The position numbers and the translations under genes are program-made. The notes under the pieces were generated by a model, which was given only the letters and a program-made list of their open reading frames with translations, was not told the DNA's origin and searched no databases. From Silene noctiflora (taxonomy: Eukaryota > Streptophyta > Magnoliopsida > Caryophyllales > Caryophyllaceae): a stretch of DNA of 64,000 nucleotides. Positions within the stretch are counted from its first letter, which is position 1, and every line of letters begins with the position of its first letter. Location of the stretch: NCBI GenBank assembly GCA_009801015.1, contig VHZZ01000011.1:576968-640967 (forward strand), given 5' to 3'. Shown here piece after piece: positions 32,159 through 43,667 of this stretch.

Positions 32159-34743
32159 ATGAGCGAGGTTAACGAGGGAGAAGAAATATCAGCTACAGCG
32201 AACAATATTGTTGATGATCCTGCAGTTGGTGTTACAGTTACTAATGAACAGGCAGAAAATCGGGATAATGACGGTCACAAATTCAGTTTCAAAAACTTTC
32301 TATGGTATGGTGGTTCCGTCTATGATGCTTGGTTCAGTTGTGCCTCAAATCAGGTACGTTATCAAGTCCGTCTTACACAAGTACATTATAAATCATTTCA
32401 CGTAGTCTGAATCTGATCTGATGGGAGTATTCGACCCACTGACATCCCTATGACGATATTTGGTACAATACTATTGTAGGTGGAGCAAGTTTTATTGACA
32501 TTACCATACTCATTTTCACAAATGGGAATGATATCAGGAGTTATACTTCAATTGTTTTATGGATTGATGGGAAGTTGGACGGCGTATCTTATAAATATGC
32601 TTTATCTCGAGTATCGTACCAAAAAAGAGAGGGAAGGTGTTTCTTTCAACAACCATGTTATTCAGGTATAAATAAACGGTGTTGTTATAACTTAAACACT
32701 CTGTCGTACAGATACAACTGTCGTTGACTCCTGTAAGTTTTCGCGATTTCAGTGGTATGAAGTGTTAGGTGGTCTACTAGGGCCGAAATGGAAATTATTA
32801 GGATTGGTTGTCAATTGCACGTTCTTGCTGTTTGGATCCGTTATACAACTTATAGGTTGTGCTAGGTTCGTTAATCTTTGCCTAACATAAATTTCTGTAA
32901 CTGAACCATTCCGATTTGCAGATTAATGACAGTGTTTTATCTGGTTTGTTTGCAGCAATATATACTACGTAAATGATCACTTAGACAAGAGGACATGGAC
33001 ATACATTTTTGGGGCGTGTTGCGCTATGACTGTATTTATTCCGTCTTTCCATAACTACCGACTTTGGGCAGCCCTTGGCCTGGGAATGACCACTTACACT
33101 GCTTGGTACTTGACCATTGCTGCTCTTATTCATGGCCAGGTAATTACATTTTACTTCCTAACCGTCAGAAGACCATCTCAATCAAATCCTTATGATGATG
33201 GTTGAGGCCGATTCAATGGCCGGGGTAATGTTGTCGTTGGTTATGTTTAATTTGCATATGCAGTCCTGATTTACAGGACCCAGGTGTGATCCACTCTGGT
33301 CCAAACAATTTGGAACTCTACTTCACTGGAGCTACCAATATTCTCTACACTTTCGGAGGCCATGCTGCTTGTGTGTAAGTCGAAAATTCCTCAGCTTATT
33401 CAATTGCGGAATTATGCATCTGTGGTAATACGTTTTAAACTAATACATAACACGGAGAATTTTGTAAGACGGATTCACCCACGAGCAGAAATAAAGCAAA
33501 AAGTGTAGAGTAATACTCCGAAGTAATGAAATAAGACCGTTTTACAACATACAGTCTTAGAGGGTAGTATGTCTGACTTTAATTAGCGGGAAAATGAGAT
33601 GGCGCCACCAGATGGTACTCAATTTCGGTACTAGCCTCTCACATGCAATATGTAGGAGACCACTAAAATGATAGGGCCTAGATAAGTGCATGTGAAAAGG
33701 TGGTATCGAGATTGGGTACTACCTGGTGGCATCCGATACTTTAATTTGCGAGGCTCGGTCTTTTATCTACATAATTATGGAACTTAGTTGATGTAGATGA
33801 TGAATTACCAGGGAAATAATGCATGCAATGTGGAAACCACATAGATTCAAAGGCATTTATCTGCTTGCAACACTTTATGTATTCACCCTTACAATCCCAT
33901 CATCTGCTGTTGTGTACTGGGCTTTTGGTGATAAACTTCTTGATCATTCCAATGCCTTTTCTCTTCTTCCTAAAACCGGGTTTCGAGATTGTGCTGTCAT
34001 CTTGATTCTCATCCATCAGGTCTGCAGTTCATCCAAGTTTATGCATTCTAAATTTCTAATTCTGATTCCTTTTGTTTGTCTCCTGAGCATTTACTCTTGA
34101 CCTGTATCAAAACTCGGGATTACTACGTGAATTATTTATTAACTGTGGTTATTTTGGATTGACAGTTCGTAACATTTGGATTTGCATGCAATCCTCTGTT
34201 CCATGTGTGGGAAAAAGCATTGGGAGTGCATAATACAAAGAGCTTATGTTTAAGAGTACTGGTTCGGATACCGGTGGTTATACCGATACTGTTCTTGGCA
34301 ATTATCTTCCCTTTCTTCGGTCCGATTAACTCTACTGTTGGGGCGTTTTTAGTCAGTTTCACTGTCTATATCTTGCCTACTTTAGCCCACATGCTCACTT
34401 TTAAATCTGCCCAAGCTCGTAAGGTACCGTTCTTTAACTCCGTCTCAGTCATTTGTTTAGACGGAGGGATGATTACAGATGTTATTTGGAAGGTATACTC
34501 TAAATCTCTAATACTGTTGCGTACAAAATGCAGAATGCGATACAGAAACCTCTCATCCGAAGCTGGACAGCCGTCTACGTCTTAAACATGTTCATAGTTG
34601 TCTGGGTATTTGTAGTCGGATTTGGATTCGGAGGATGGGCAAGCATGGTCAACTTCACCAAACAAGTTGATTCTTTTGGTCTCTTTGCTAAATGTTATCA
34701 ATGTGATAAATATCCAGCTCGATCACCACATCACCGGTTGTAA
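32159..34743 (+). CDS. LAX: AUX1/LAX-type auxin influx carrier
   Basis: Eight exons: 32159-32353, 32480-32665, 32753-32865, 32956-33139, 33277-33374, 33812-34019, 34166-34423, 34534-34743; 1452 bp, 483 residues, all in phase. Family blocks include LWYGGSVYDAWFSCASNQV, LTLPYSFSQMGMISG, KRTWTYIFGACCAMTVF, FTGATNILYTFGGHA, EIMHAMWKPHRFK, FGPINSTVGAFLVSFTVY and FGGWASMVNFTKQVDSFGLF. About ten or eleven hydrophobic spans are expected for this amino acid/auxin permease fold in the plasma membrane, where it imports IAA with protons. The first 45 residues are acidic and variable. The C-terminus is short and ends HHRL, as in some LAX2-type proteins, but I do not assign a specific paralogue. Intron 5 contains a MITE at 33589-33738. 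Convergent with the PH1-like gene downstream. Confidence 0.95.
33589..33738. mobile_element. Long-TIR MITE in LAX intron 5
   Basis: Inverted repeats of about 60 bp: GGCGCCACCAGATGGTACTC on the left and GGGTACTACCTGGTGGC on the right, with CTCACATGCA / TGCATGTGA next to the centre. Flanks CTTTAATTAGCG (33577-33588) and CTTTAATTTGCG (33739-33750) agree at 11 of 12 bases, so a Mutator-like origin is likely. Confidence 0.7.
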
Positions 34744-35185
34744 TTCGACTTCTAGACTCGTCTTGCCGGAGAAGAAGTTACAAACTTACAGGAGCTGCCC
34801 CCAACAAAACAATGGAAAAAGAAAAAGCTTGCGATTTTCCAATGGAAAAACTGAAAAAACCGAGGGGAGGAGCTAGGAATCAAATTCTTATATTATCGCC
34901 TACTTTGTTTTTATGAGGCGTATTCTCTTCTCCTTTGGGTGCGGCTCACAATCGTATACATAGAATTTTACACGGTGTCAAAATGAACTTCGACATGGGT
35001 TTGATTGACTTAAAGCGGCCTTCTATGCAACTCGAGTACGGTGCTTATGAAGTGTTAAATGAACTTGTAAATTGTATGTACTAATTGAATAATTTCAATC
35101 CGAATTGACAATCACAAATACTCGTCGTCATTTCTTTATTTAATTTTGATACAAAGAACAACATGACGAGATAATATGTTCGAAG
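34744..35185. other. LAX 3' region
   Basis: Includes the LAX 3' untranslated region. No other feature recognised before the MITE at 35186. Confidence 0.35.
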
Positions 35186-35418
35186 TAGTGATGGCATCGG
35201 GCCGGGCTGGCCAGGGGGCGGGCCAGGCTCTTCTGGTCAGACCCGGGCTAGGGCCAGGGGGAGGGCGGGTTGAGGTCGGGCTATGGGCGGGCCGGGTCTG
35301 GGTATTGCGACCAGGGTCAGGCCAGGGAAGGAGGCGGGTCTGGCCGGGCTGGGCCGGGCTGTCTGTTCGGGGGCTAAATAGGGCTGCCCGACCCGGCCCG
35401 TGATGATGGTCATCCCTA
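35186..35418. mobile_element. GC-rich hAT-type MITE between convergent genes
   Basis: Ends TAGTGATGGCATCGGGCC and CCCGTGATGATGGTCATCCC (continuing TA), with GTTCGAAG (35178-35185) and GTTCTAAG (35419-35426) as an 8-bp duplication with one mismatch. The interior is an array of GGGCCGGGCTGG-like words; the open frames through it are artefacts of this composition. Confidence 0.8.
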
Positions 35419-35522
35419 GTTCTAAGTAACATAAAAAAGTCAAAGCAATAAATTTTACAACCTTAAAACGTAAATAAATGATCGGAACAGAGGAAGTATC
35501 GACTCAATCGAATCAATTACAA

Positions 35523-35972
35523 TCATTCATAATCGACAATATCATGATCAGTAACAGAACGAGAATGCTTAACAATCGATCTACCAATAAAATTAATCCA
35601 ATCTTCCTTATCTTGCTCACAATCAGCAATGAAGTACATCGTATCATCCTTAGACGACAATTCAAACGCAAATTCCCGGTTCAACACATCTTCGGCTCCT
35701 TTGACGGTCAAACAAGAATAAACCGGGATGATTCCACGCGGTTTGGAGGCGCGTGTGATGACACTCTCCTTGAACCAGAATAATTTGCCTTGTTTTAAGA
35801 CGAACCAGCGACGACGCCATGTTTTTATGTATTCGCCTTGTTTGGTTAGCCACCCTGCTCGCTCCGGTTCGGTCCAGAATCGGACTTCGTCGTGGGGTGG
35901 TTGGGAGGAAGAGTCGGGTTCGGACTCGGGTTTGTTTACCCGGTCCAAGACGGATTGGATTAGGCTGAACAT
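35523..35972 (-). CDS. PH1: Small PH-domain protein, AtPH1 type
   Basis: Single exon, 149 residues. Almost the whole protein is one pleckstrin homology domain (about residues 37-136): PERAGWLTKQGEYIKTWRRR, FVLKQGKLFWFKE, CLTVKGAEDV, FAFELSS, MYFIADCEQDKEDWI, followed by the conserved tail GRSIVKHSRSVTD. The basic KTWRRRW loop between the first strands is the phosphoinositide-binding site. Plant PH1 proteins of about 145 residues bind PI3P on late endosomes; that function is transferred from the family. The Met at residue 1 (MFSLIQSV) is preferred over an in-frame Met 24 codons upstream because it gives the family length. Convergent with LAX, divergent from the clathrin light chain gene. Confidence 0.93.
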   Translation of the reverse strand: MFSLIQSVLDRVNKPESEPDSSSQPPHDEVRFWTEPERAGWLTKQGEYIKTWRRRWFVLKQGKLFWFKESVITRASKPRGIIPVYSCLTVKGAEDVLNREFAFELSSKDDTMYFIADCEQDKEDWINFIGRSIVKHSRSVTDHDIVDYE

Positions 35973-36046
35973 GTGGAGGAGGAGAAAGGGAAAGGGTGAA
36001 TGATACAAAAGAGAATGGAGGACTTTGTATTTGTAAGTTTGCAACT

Positions 36047-36254
36047 ACTCCCTCCGTCCCGGTCATTTGTTGTCATTTGGTTTTGGCACAAAGATCAAGG
36101 AAAGAAGAATGAGTCAATTATAAGATGATAAGTGGACTAAATTGAATGTGAAAGATCAAATTACTCATCAAATGCAATCTTAAAATAGAAAGGACAACAA
36201 TTGACTGAGACACCAAAAAAGGAAAAGGACAACAAATAACCGGGACGGAGGGAG
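36047..36254. mobile_element. Stowaway-type MITE, best preserved copy of its subfamily
   Basis: Ends CTCCCTCCGTCCCGGTC and GACCGGGACGGAGGGAG type (observed right end AACCGGGACGGAGGGAG), with TA at 36045-36046 and 36255-36256. It lies some 75 bp upstream of the PH1-like start codon, so it may contribute to that promoter or leader. Confidence 0.9.
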
Positions 36255-36256
36255 TA

Positions 36257-36911
36257 ACTTTTTGGAAAGATGGCACTCAATTATTTTGTTTTAATTATTT
36301 GTTTTTGGTAATAAGTCTTTGGCGATGTTTGGTAAACAAAGGATTAATTTCAGAATAAGTAGATTATAAATGACATGATTTATAGAAGGTTTGACTAACA
36401 TATTACAATTAGCAGAATTAATTTGAATGTTTGGTAATTGACAGATTACAATTAGTAGATTGTTAGTTTCCAAACAATAAAATTAACATATTGATTGGTT
36501 AAACATGCTAAAATCTTTGAATATGCTAAAAATCAGTCAATATGCCGTTTACCAAACAAGGTCTTTGTTGATTGGGTAGGATTTGAATCACGACCAAAGA
36601 ACTCATATTTGGTCCGTTTTTATACATTAATATGATCCATATCCATTTGACCCAAAATTTCTTCAATTAATTACCATTCTAGTGTCCACTTTGATATCTT
36701 AATGTCACAATACCTGATAAACGGGTCAATCGATTCAGGTTCAGTTTAGTTTAGTTTTGGTCGAATCAGGTTTGTATGTTAATAGATAGGTTAACATTGG
36801 GTTGGATTGGAGCATGTCGGATTTCAGGTTATTTTCGGGTCGGTTATTACCAAGTTATTTAAGAGTAATGGTTAGTTAGCAACAAAAAAATATTTAGGTA
36901 TCGCCTGACGT
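36257..36911. other. Intergenic stretch, nothing recognised
   Basis: AT-rich. No gene; TTGGTAAACA and TTTGGTAATTGAC words near 36329 and 36430 may be parts of an old repeat. Confidence 0.3.
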
Positions 36912-37440
36912 TAGACCTTTCAAAACCCAACCCGAGCTGTTTTTAGGGTTATAAACCCGATTTTTTGACCCGCAACCCGTTTAACCCGAACCCGAAATGA
37001 CCCTTTTTTTTAGGGTCGAGACCCGGCCCGAACGGGTCGACCCGTTGGATCAAAGGTAAATCAAGAATTTTATTAAAATATAATATTTATATATTATATT
37101 TGAAAAAATGGTTAAATTTTTTTTTATTACTTAAAATTACAAATATAACTAAAAAGTCAAATTTTTATAACTTTTATAACATTTAATAATAAAATAATTA
37201 TCAACAAACTTTATTTTTATAATTACGTCAATATAATTAATGTAAACTTTGAATATGATTAAAGTATTAATTTTTAATAGGTTTTACGTTTAAAAAAATA
37301 ATTTGTTTAATTAAAAAAATAGTTTTAAAAAACGTTAAAAATTATTTTTTAACCCGTATTCTGACCCTAATCCGACCTGTATGACCCAACCTGAGACCCG
37401 ACCGCCCAACCAGTACAAGTCAAATTATTCGGGTCAGGTT
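36912..37440. mobile_element. hAT-type element with ACCCGA arrays, right end decayed
   Basis: Starts TAGACCTTTCAAAACCC and shares the order GGGTTATAAACCCGA, AACGGGTCGACCCGTTGG, AT-rich body, AACCCGTATTCTGACCC with the intact copy at 56160-56720. The right terminus has diverged and no target duplication is visible. It ends about 130 bp before the clathrin light chain start. Confidence 0.7.
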
Positions 37441-37567
37441 ATTCAAACCTTAGTCCATGAGTCCAACAGTTTCTCTTATCTTTCCCCTCACATTCTTTGA
37501 TCACTCACTTCACATTTCACACTTCCCAACACAACCACCGGCCATTTCACTTTCCTCTTCTCCAGAG

Positions 37568-40500
37568 ATGTCCACCTCCTCGTTCCCCGACTCGTTCGAC
37601 GACTCACTTCCCCACACCGAGTCGACTCACCCCTTCAATGACGACGAATCCCCTTTCGTAGATTCTGGTTACACTCCCCCTCCTCCTCCTCCTTACAACA
37701 CCAACTTCGCCGATTCCGACTCGTTTAACAACTCGCTTGATGACTCAGCCTTGTTTACCGCTTCCCAAAACGATGTCGTTTACGGATCTACTGATATTCC
37801 GACGGAAAACGGAGTTTTTGTTGATTCTGATGGTCCCGTTTTACCCCCTCCGGATGATATGCAAGAGGAAGGCTTTGCTCTTCGCGAATGGCGCCGGTAA
37901 TTTAATTTTAATTGTATTTTACCGTCTCAGTTTGCCTTTGATTAAAATGCCACTCAAAAGAGTAAAAAAGGTAAACAATTGACCGAGATAGAGGAAGTAC
38001 TGTCTTGTGTGGAATTATGGATTGGCGATCGATCATTGCTATTTTGAAGCTTAATTGATGATTTTCTGATGATCAAACCTTGTCTCACTCAAATCTCGAG
38101 TTTTTCAGTTTTCTATGAAGTACTGTCTTGTGTGTAATTATGAATTGCTGATCAATCATCTTAATTGATGATTTTGTGGAATTTAATTTTAATTTTGTTA
38201 TACTCCCTCTGTCTAGATTACTCTTTCCGTCTCACTCATTTGTTTACCTTTTATATTTATTTTAATTAAAGGTAAACAAATGATTGGGATCGGAGAGAGT
38301 ATTTGTTTACTATAGATTAAAATACCTTGTACTAAGAATAAAAAAAGATAAATAATTGACTAATCAATCTGTGGAATTATGAATTGATGATCAATCATTG
38401 TTTTTTTCGAAGCTTATTTGGGGATTCTGGTTACTGTAATTGTTTGAAGTTTGAAATCATTGAGGTTTTGGTTTGCAACAGTTGGTTATTAGATTTTGCT
38501 TGAGGCGTTGTCTGATTGACATTCCATTGTCACTTGGATCACAGTATGTCAGTAGTGGAGTTAGGATTTGAAGATGGTGACAGAGAATTTAAATTGCACT
38601 GTGGTAAGTGGTAACCTTGAAAACAATCCGATATTTTTATGAAAGTTCTCGACTTCTCCATTGCTCCAGGAGGCAACGGCCCATGCTAGATTGCTAGTCA
38701 CCTAGTTCCGCCAAGAAAAAAATGGTGTTGTAAAAGATAGGGCATGTGGATAATAGCCTAATAGGCATGATTAGTGCTGATTTGAGTGAGACAAGGTTTG
38801 ATCATGAGAACTTGGATGATGGGATTTGTAGTGCAAGTGATTTCGTTGCCCTGCATACGGATTTGAAATTTTTGTGTGAGGATGATTCAGTGATCATAGG
38901 AATTTTGAATTTTGAAATTGGGAAATTAAATTGTTAGCCAGGTTGCTTTTTTAGTTCAAGATATATGCTGTGTGCAGAGTGTGCACTGTGCTTCCGTTAT
39001 GAATCTCAAAATTTTTGTTTTTGAAGCTTATTTGGTGATTTTGGATTGTGTAATTGTTCAAGATCATAGAGGTTTTTGGTTTGCAGCGATTGGTGATTTG
39101 ATTTTGCTTGAGGCATTGTCTTATTGACATTCACATTTTCACTTGGATCACAGTAGAGAGTTAGGATTTGAAGATAGGGACTGGGCACTAAAATTGCACT
39201 GTGGTAACCTTGCAAAAAACCTGATATTTTATGAAAGTTCTTGATTTTTCCATTGCTCCTGGAGGCAACGACCCATGCTAGTCACCTAGTTCCACCAGGA
39301 AAAAATAGTGTTGTAAAAGAGAGGGCCTATGGGTAATAGGCATGATTAGTGGCGATTTGAGTGAGACAAGGTTTGATCATGAGCACTTGGATTTTAGGAT
39401 ATGTAGCGCAAGTGAAATGCTGTCCTGCATACGGATTTGAGATATTTGTGTGAGGATGATTCAATGATCATAGGAATTTTGAATTTTGAAATTGGAAAAT
39501 TAAATTGTTAGCTAGGTTGCCTTTTGAGTTCAAGATATATGCTGTGCGCAGACTGTGCACTGTGCTTCTGTTGTGACTTATGAACCTCAAATTTTTTGTT
39601 GCAGCACATGCAAAGCTGTTTTCTTTTTGTGATGTAACATTGACCAGGTCGTCAATATTTTGTGATATTTAGGCAGACAATTTTTGTTGTTGATTTGGTG
39701 ATTTGATAATGTCATAATCAATACAGAGTCTTCCTCTTAAATTTAGTGTGTCCTCAGCGTGGAGGTAACAAATTGCTCTTTGGAAGATTTCATCCAATCG
39801 TATTTTATTAGGAGTCTGACATATCTTGTAATGGTAATTACATGAATTGAACTTATTGTTTGCAATTGCTGGTCATTAGGCCTTGAATTAGATGACCTTC
39901 TTTGTATGAGGCATTTTAATAAAGTTCTGTTCTTTGAACTCCACATTTGGTGATTGATAAAGTTTTGAACTGGAGTTCATTAAATTTGACCCATTTTTTA
40001 GGAAGCAAATGAATACATAGATGACTTTGTATTCATTTGCTATCTCAATAAATGCCAGATGTTGACTGGATGGCGGTCAGGTTCTTGAATTCGTATTGTT
40101 CAAATATCATGGGCTTGATTAGATATATTTCGAGCGAGATGAACAGCTTATCATAGGCTTGAACTATTCGATATAGGAATTTGGGACAGCAAGTACCTGT
40201 AATACCTGATATCTTGCTTGTGTATATGGGATATTGGTCCTAGAATGAATACCGCTGACAAAGAATAAAAAAGGTAAAAATTTGACTGAGTCGGATGGAG
40301 TACTGTCTTTTGTGGAATTATGAATTGGTAATCACTGCTATTTTGAAGCTTAATTGATGATTTTTTGATGATTTTGTGGAATATAGTTTTAATAGTATTA
40401 TACTCCCTTCGTCTCAATTACTCTTTCCGTCCCAATGATTGGGGCGGAGGGAGTATTTGTTTGGTATTGATAAAAATACCTCGTACTAATAATAAAAAAA

Positions 40501-43500
40501 GTAAATAATTGATTGGAACGCAGTGAGTAAAATGCCTCGTAACTATGCTTGAGTGGAATTATGAATTGATGATCAGTCATTGTTTTTTTGAAGCTTATTT
40601 GGTGATTTTGGATCGTGTAATTGTTCGAAATCATAAAGGTCTTGGTTTACAGCAGTTGGTTATTAGGTTTTACTTGGGGTTGTTTTGTTGTTTTAGGCGT
40701 TGTATTCATGGTGTGAGCTTGAATACGTGGATTGTATGGTTTAGTGGTTGGGAAAATTCTGATTGACATTGGCATTGTCATTAGGATTGCAGTATCGGAA
40801 TTAGGATTAGAAGACTTGGGCTATAGGGGCGCCAATGATACAATGTGGTGACCTTGAAAAATAAACCCTATTTTTAACTAAAAGTTTCAAATTTTACATT
40901 GCTCCAGTAGGCATTGGCCCCTGCTAGCCCCCTAGTTCAGCCAGGAAGAATTCGTGTATTGTTAGATATGGTGTAATTTGTGGTGATTTGAGTGAGATGA
41001 GGTTTGGTCAGGAGCAATTGGATTATGGAATTTGCAGTGCAAATGATTTTGTTGTTTTGCATACGGATTTGAGATATTTGTGCGAGGATAATTTTGAGGT
41101 GATTTAATGATCGTAGGAGTTTTGAAATAGGGGAAGTTGGAAAATTACATTGTTACTTTGCTTGCTTTTGAGTTCGAGATATAAGTTGTGCACAGACTGG
41201 GCACTGTGCTTCCATTATGAACCTCAACATTTTTAACTTATCTTTTGCAAAGCTGCTTTATTTTTTGTGATGAAATGATTATCAAGACGTCAATTTATTT
41301 TAATATAGAGTCAGGCAATTTTTTTGTCGTCGATTTGATAATGCCATAACCAATACGGACTATTCCTCTTAAATTCAGCGTGTTCTCAGCTTCGAGCTAT
41401 CAAATTGCTCTATTGGAAGATTTCGTTTATCAAATTGCTCTATTGGAAGATTTCATCCATATCAGATTTTATTACGAGTCTGACATATCTTCTAACGATA
41501 AATTAAATGAATTTAACTTATTGTTTGAAATTGATGATCATTAGGCCTTGATTAGATGATTTTATTGTGGGAGGTATTCTAATAAAGTTTTGTACTTGAG
41601 TCCATCATATGTAGCGGATTAATGGCGGATTGAAGAAGTTTTGAACTGGAGTCCATCAAATTTGACCCATTATTGAGGAAGCAAATGAATACAAAGACGC
41701 CTTTGTATTTGCTTCCTCAATAATTGCCAAATGTACGAGGATCTGAACGGCAATTAGGCTCTTGAATTCGTATTGGTTGGGATTGATTAGTGATTCTTGG
41801 AGTGAGATGAACGACTGATCATAGCACTTGGAATCTTAATTAGGACTATTTGGGAGGGCAAGTACCTGATATCCTGCTTGTTATTTGAGATATTGATGCT
41901 GCTTGTTATGGACTAAGATGGTTTGACCATGTGAGAAGGAGACCTATGGACGCACCAGTTAGGAGGCTCGACACTTGGGAACAAAAAAGTTTGCTAGGGG
42001 TAGAGGGAGACCAAACAGACTCGGTTGAGGTTGAGAGTGATAGAACATGATATGATATTTCTTGGGCTTGAAGGGGGTATGGTGACGGAGAGGGCACAAT
42101 GGAGGGAAAATGATGCGTGTGGATTTTTAGTATATGCTCTTATTTGAAATATTTAGTGTTTTTATTCTAATTTTTAAGAAAATCATTTCTTCTCTTCGGA
42201 TTTATTATATGTTTTACAAAAAGAACTTTCTTATATAGTAATATATTGTTTACTTTATTTTTATTTCGATTTTCCAAAACATCGTTTTAATTTTTCATCG
42301 CAGGTTTAAATTCTAGCTTTTATAAAAGAAATCTGAGCTTTGATTTTCAAATCTATAGGTTTTAACTTTACCTTTTTTGCTTTTTACTCTTCTTTTTCTA
42401 TATCCTCGCATTTTGAGGTGTGCGATCAGTCGATCACCCATGGATGGCTCTAAAAGATGATTCATGTCAGCCGACCCCAAATCATTTTGGGATTAAGGCG
42501 CTGATGTTGTTGGTCCAAGGATAAATCTTTGGGAGTAGGAAGTTGATCAGTAGTGGGTACGCTCCTGGATTCGAGATAAATCTGAAGTTGCTGTGTATGC
42601 TGTGCTTCGGTTTCAAAACTTGATAGCTTTGTAACTGTCCCTTGAAAAGTTGTTTTCTGTTTGAACTGAAATGGTGTTTGTGTCTTCACATTGCTGATTT
42701 GATGCCTCAACAATAAAATGCTTATAAAAAGTAATGTCGATATGGATTTTTTCATCTTCTCTTTTGCCGTATGAAATACCTCTTGAAATGTGATTTTATG
42801 ATTTACTTCAATTGATATACTGATCCCTTTTTAAATTGGTTATGGTAGGCAAAATGCTATCCTTTTGGAACAGAAGGAAAAGAGAGAGAAAGAGATACTG
42901 AGTCAAATTATTGAGGAAGCAAATGAATACAAAGTCGTCTTTCATGAGAAGAGAAAAACCACATGCGAAAGCAAGATAATTAACAACCGGGAGAAAGAGA
43001 AGGTAAATGATGATTTCTGTTCTCTTGATGTTATTTACTGTAGTACTGTACATATTATGCAAATTTTTGAGGGGTGGTTGGTCGCATTGATTTAAAACCC
43101 GGTAGCATCAAACTGCCATTGCCATCCATTAACCCAAAAGAACCATTTCTGTGGTAGGTGCTGGTTTAACAACAGTGATGTATACACTTATCCAAGTGTT
43201 TTTTAGTGATCTTACTTGCATAGAGTTAAAAAATCCTTCGTATTTGTTAGACAACCATTTCAAACAACAATTCGTTGTGAATTTTTACCTCCTTCCGTTA
43301 ATATCAATTTTGGCAGTTGGTCCTGGCCGACCTAGAGAAGTTTCACAAGGAGGCCGACAAGAACTACTGGAAGTCAATTAGCGAGCTCATTCCTAATGAG
43401 GTACCTGTTATAAAGAAAAGAGGGAAGAAGGAAGCTGATAAGAAACCTTCAGTAGTTGTGATTCAAGGACCAAAGCCCGGGAAACCGACTGACCTTGCAA

Positions 43501-43667
43501 GGATGAGGCAGATCCTTGTAAAGCTCAAGCACAACACTCCTGACCACCTTAAACTGGCCCCATCATCAGAAACAGCTGCAAACAAGGATGCCAAATCTGG
43601 TGCCACCGCTGATGCACCCAAGGCGGATTCTGTTGCAGTGACACCTGAAACAGTAGTTTCTGCTTAA
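37568..43667 (+). CDS. CLC: Clathrin light chain
   Basis: Three exons: 37568-37896, 42849-43002, 43317-43667; 834 bp, 277 residues, phases close. The N-terminal third is Ser/Asp/Pro-rich ([12 protein letters not shown] near residue 40) as in plant CLCs. The conserved core reads [30 protein letters not shown] and NNREKEK, a predicted long helix that binds the clathrin heavy-chain hub, followed by [36 protein letters not shown] and [11 protein letters not shown], plant-specific C-terminal motifs. It acts in clathrin coats at the plasma membrane and trans-Golgi. The start is the Met of [10 protein letters not shown]; an in-frame Met 37 codons upstream gives a leader-like segment. Intron 1 is 4952 bp, contains three related segments, a LINE 3' end and exon-derived hairpins. 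Confidence 0.95.
38221..38299. mobile_element. Short Stowaway-type MITE in CLC intron 1
   Basis: CTCTTTCCGTCTCACTCATT and AATGATTGGGATCGGAGAG ends with TA at 38219-38220 and 38300-38301; 79 bp. Confidence 0.7.
40001..40056. repeat. Exon-2-like fold-back in CLC intron 1, first copy
   Basis: GGAAGCAAATGAATACAT on the left and CTTTGTATTCATTTGC on the right form a hairpin; both arms match exon 2 (GAGGAAGCAAATGAATACAA at 42912 onward), the right arm in antisense. Confidence 0.75.
41669..41724. repeat. Exon-2-like fold-back in CLC intron 1, second copy
   Basis: The left arm (41669-41696) is identical over 28 bases to exon 2 at 42907-42934 (core GAGGAAGCAAATGAATACAA). A 4-base loop follows and the right arm (41701-41724) is its reverse complement apart from a 4-base deletion. 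Confidence 0.85.
41889..42514 (+). mobile_element. 3' end of an RTE-type LINE in CLC intron 1
   Basis: A short frame reads [17 protein letters not shown], matching the C-terminal end of plant RTE-clade LINE polyproteins (usual form RWFGHVQRRP). The 3' untranslated end TCAGCCGACCCCAAATCATT followed by TTTTGGGATTAAGG and a short TTG-rich tail is typical of the same clade. Only the last roughly 620 bp is present (5' truncated, with stops), so it is an old insertion. Confidence 0.75.

Larger units (their letters stand above)
37940..41895. repeat. Triplicated segment inside clathrin light chain intron 1
   Basis: Three diverged tandem units can be followed: about 37940-39010, 39012-40235 and 40255-41895. 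Shared landmarks are GAAGCTTATTTGG (38409, 39025, 40589), CATTGTCACTTGGATCACAG-like blocks (38530, 39140, 40770), GTGCACTGTGCTTC (about 38984, 39557, and a variant at 41197), and the tail TTCGTATTG plus GCAAGTACCTG present only in units 2 and 3. Unit 1 lacks the tail and unit 2 lacks the front. Short Stowaway-like pieces lie within units 1 and 3. Confidence 0.75.

Noticed and set aside
35136-35443. Pro/Arg- and Gly-rich open frames between LAX and PH1
   Set aside because: They are translations of the GC-rich hAT MITE 35186-35418.
38746-38937. 63-residue frame in CLC intron 1
   Set aside because: It falls within the triplicated intron segment; the other units do not preserve the frame.
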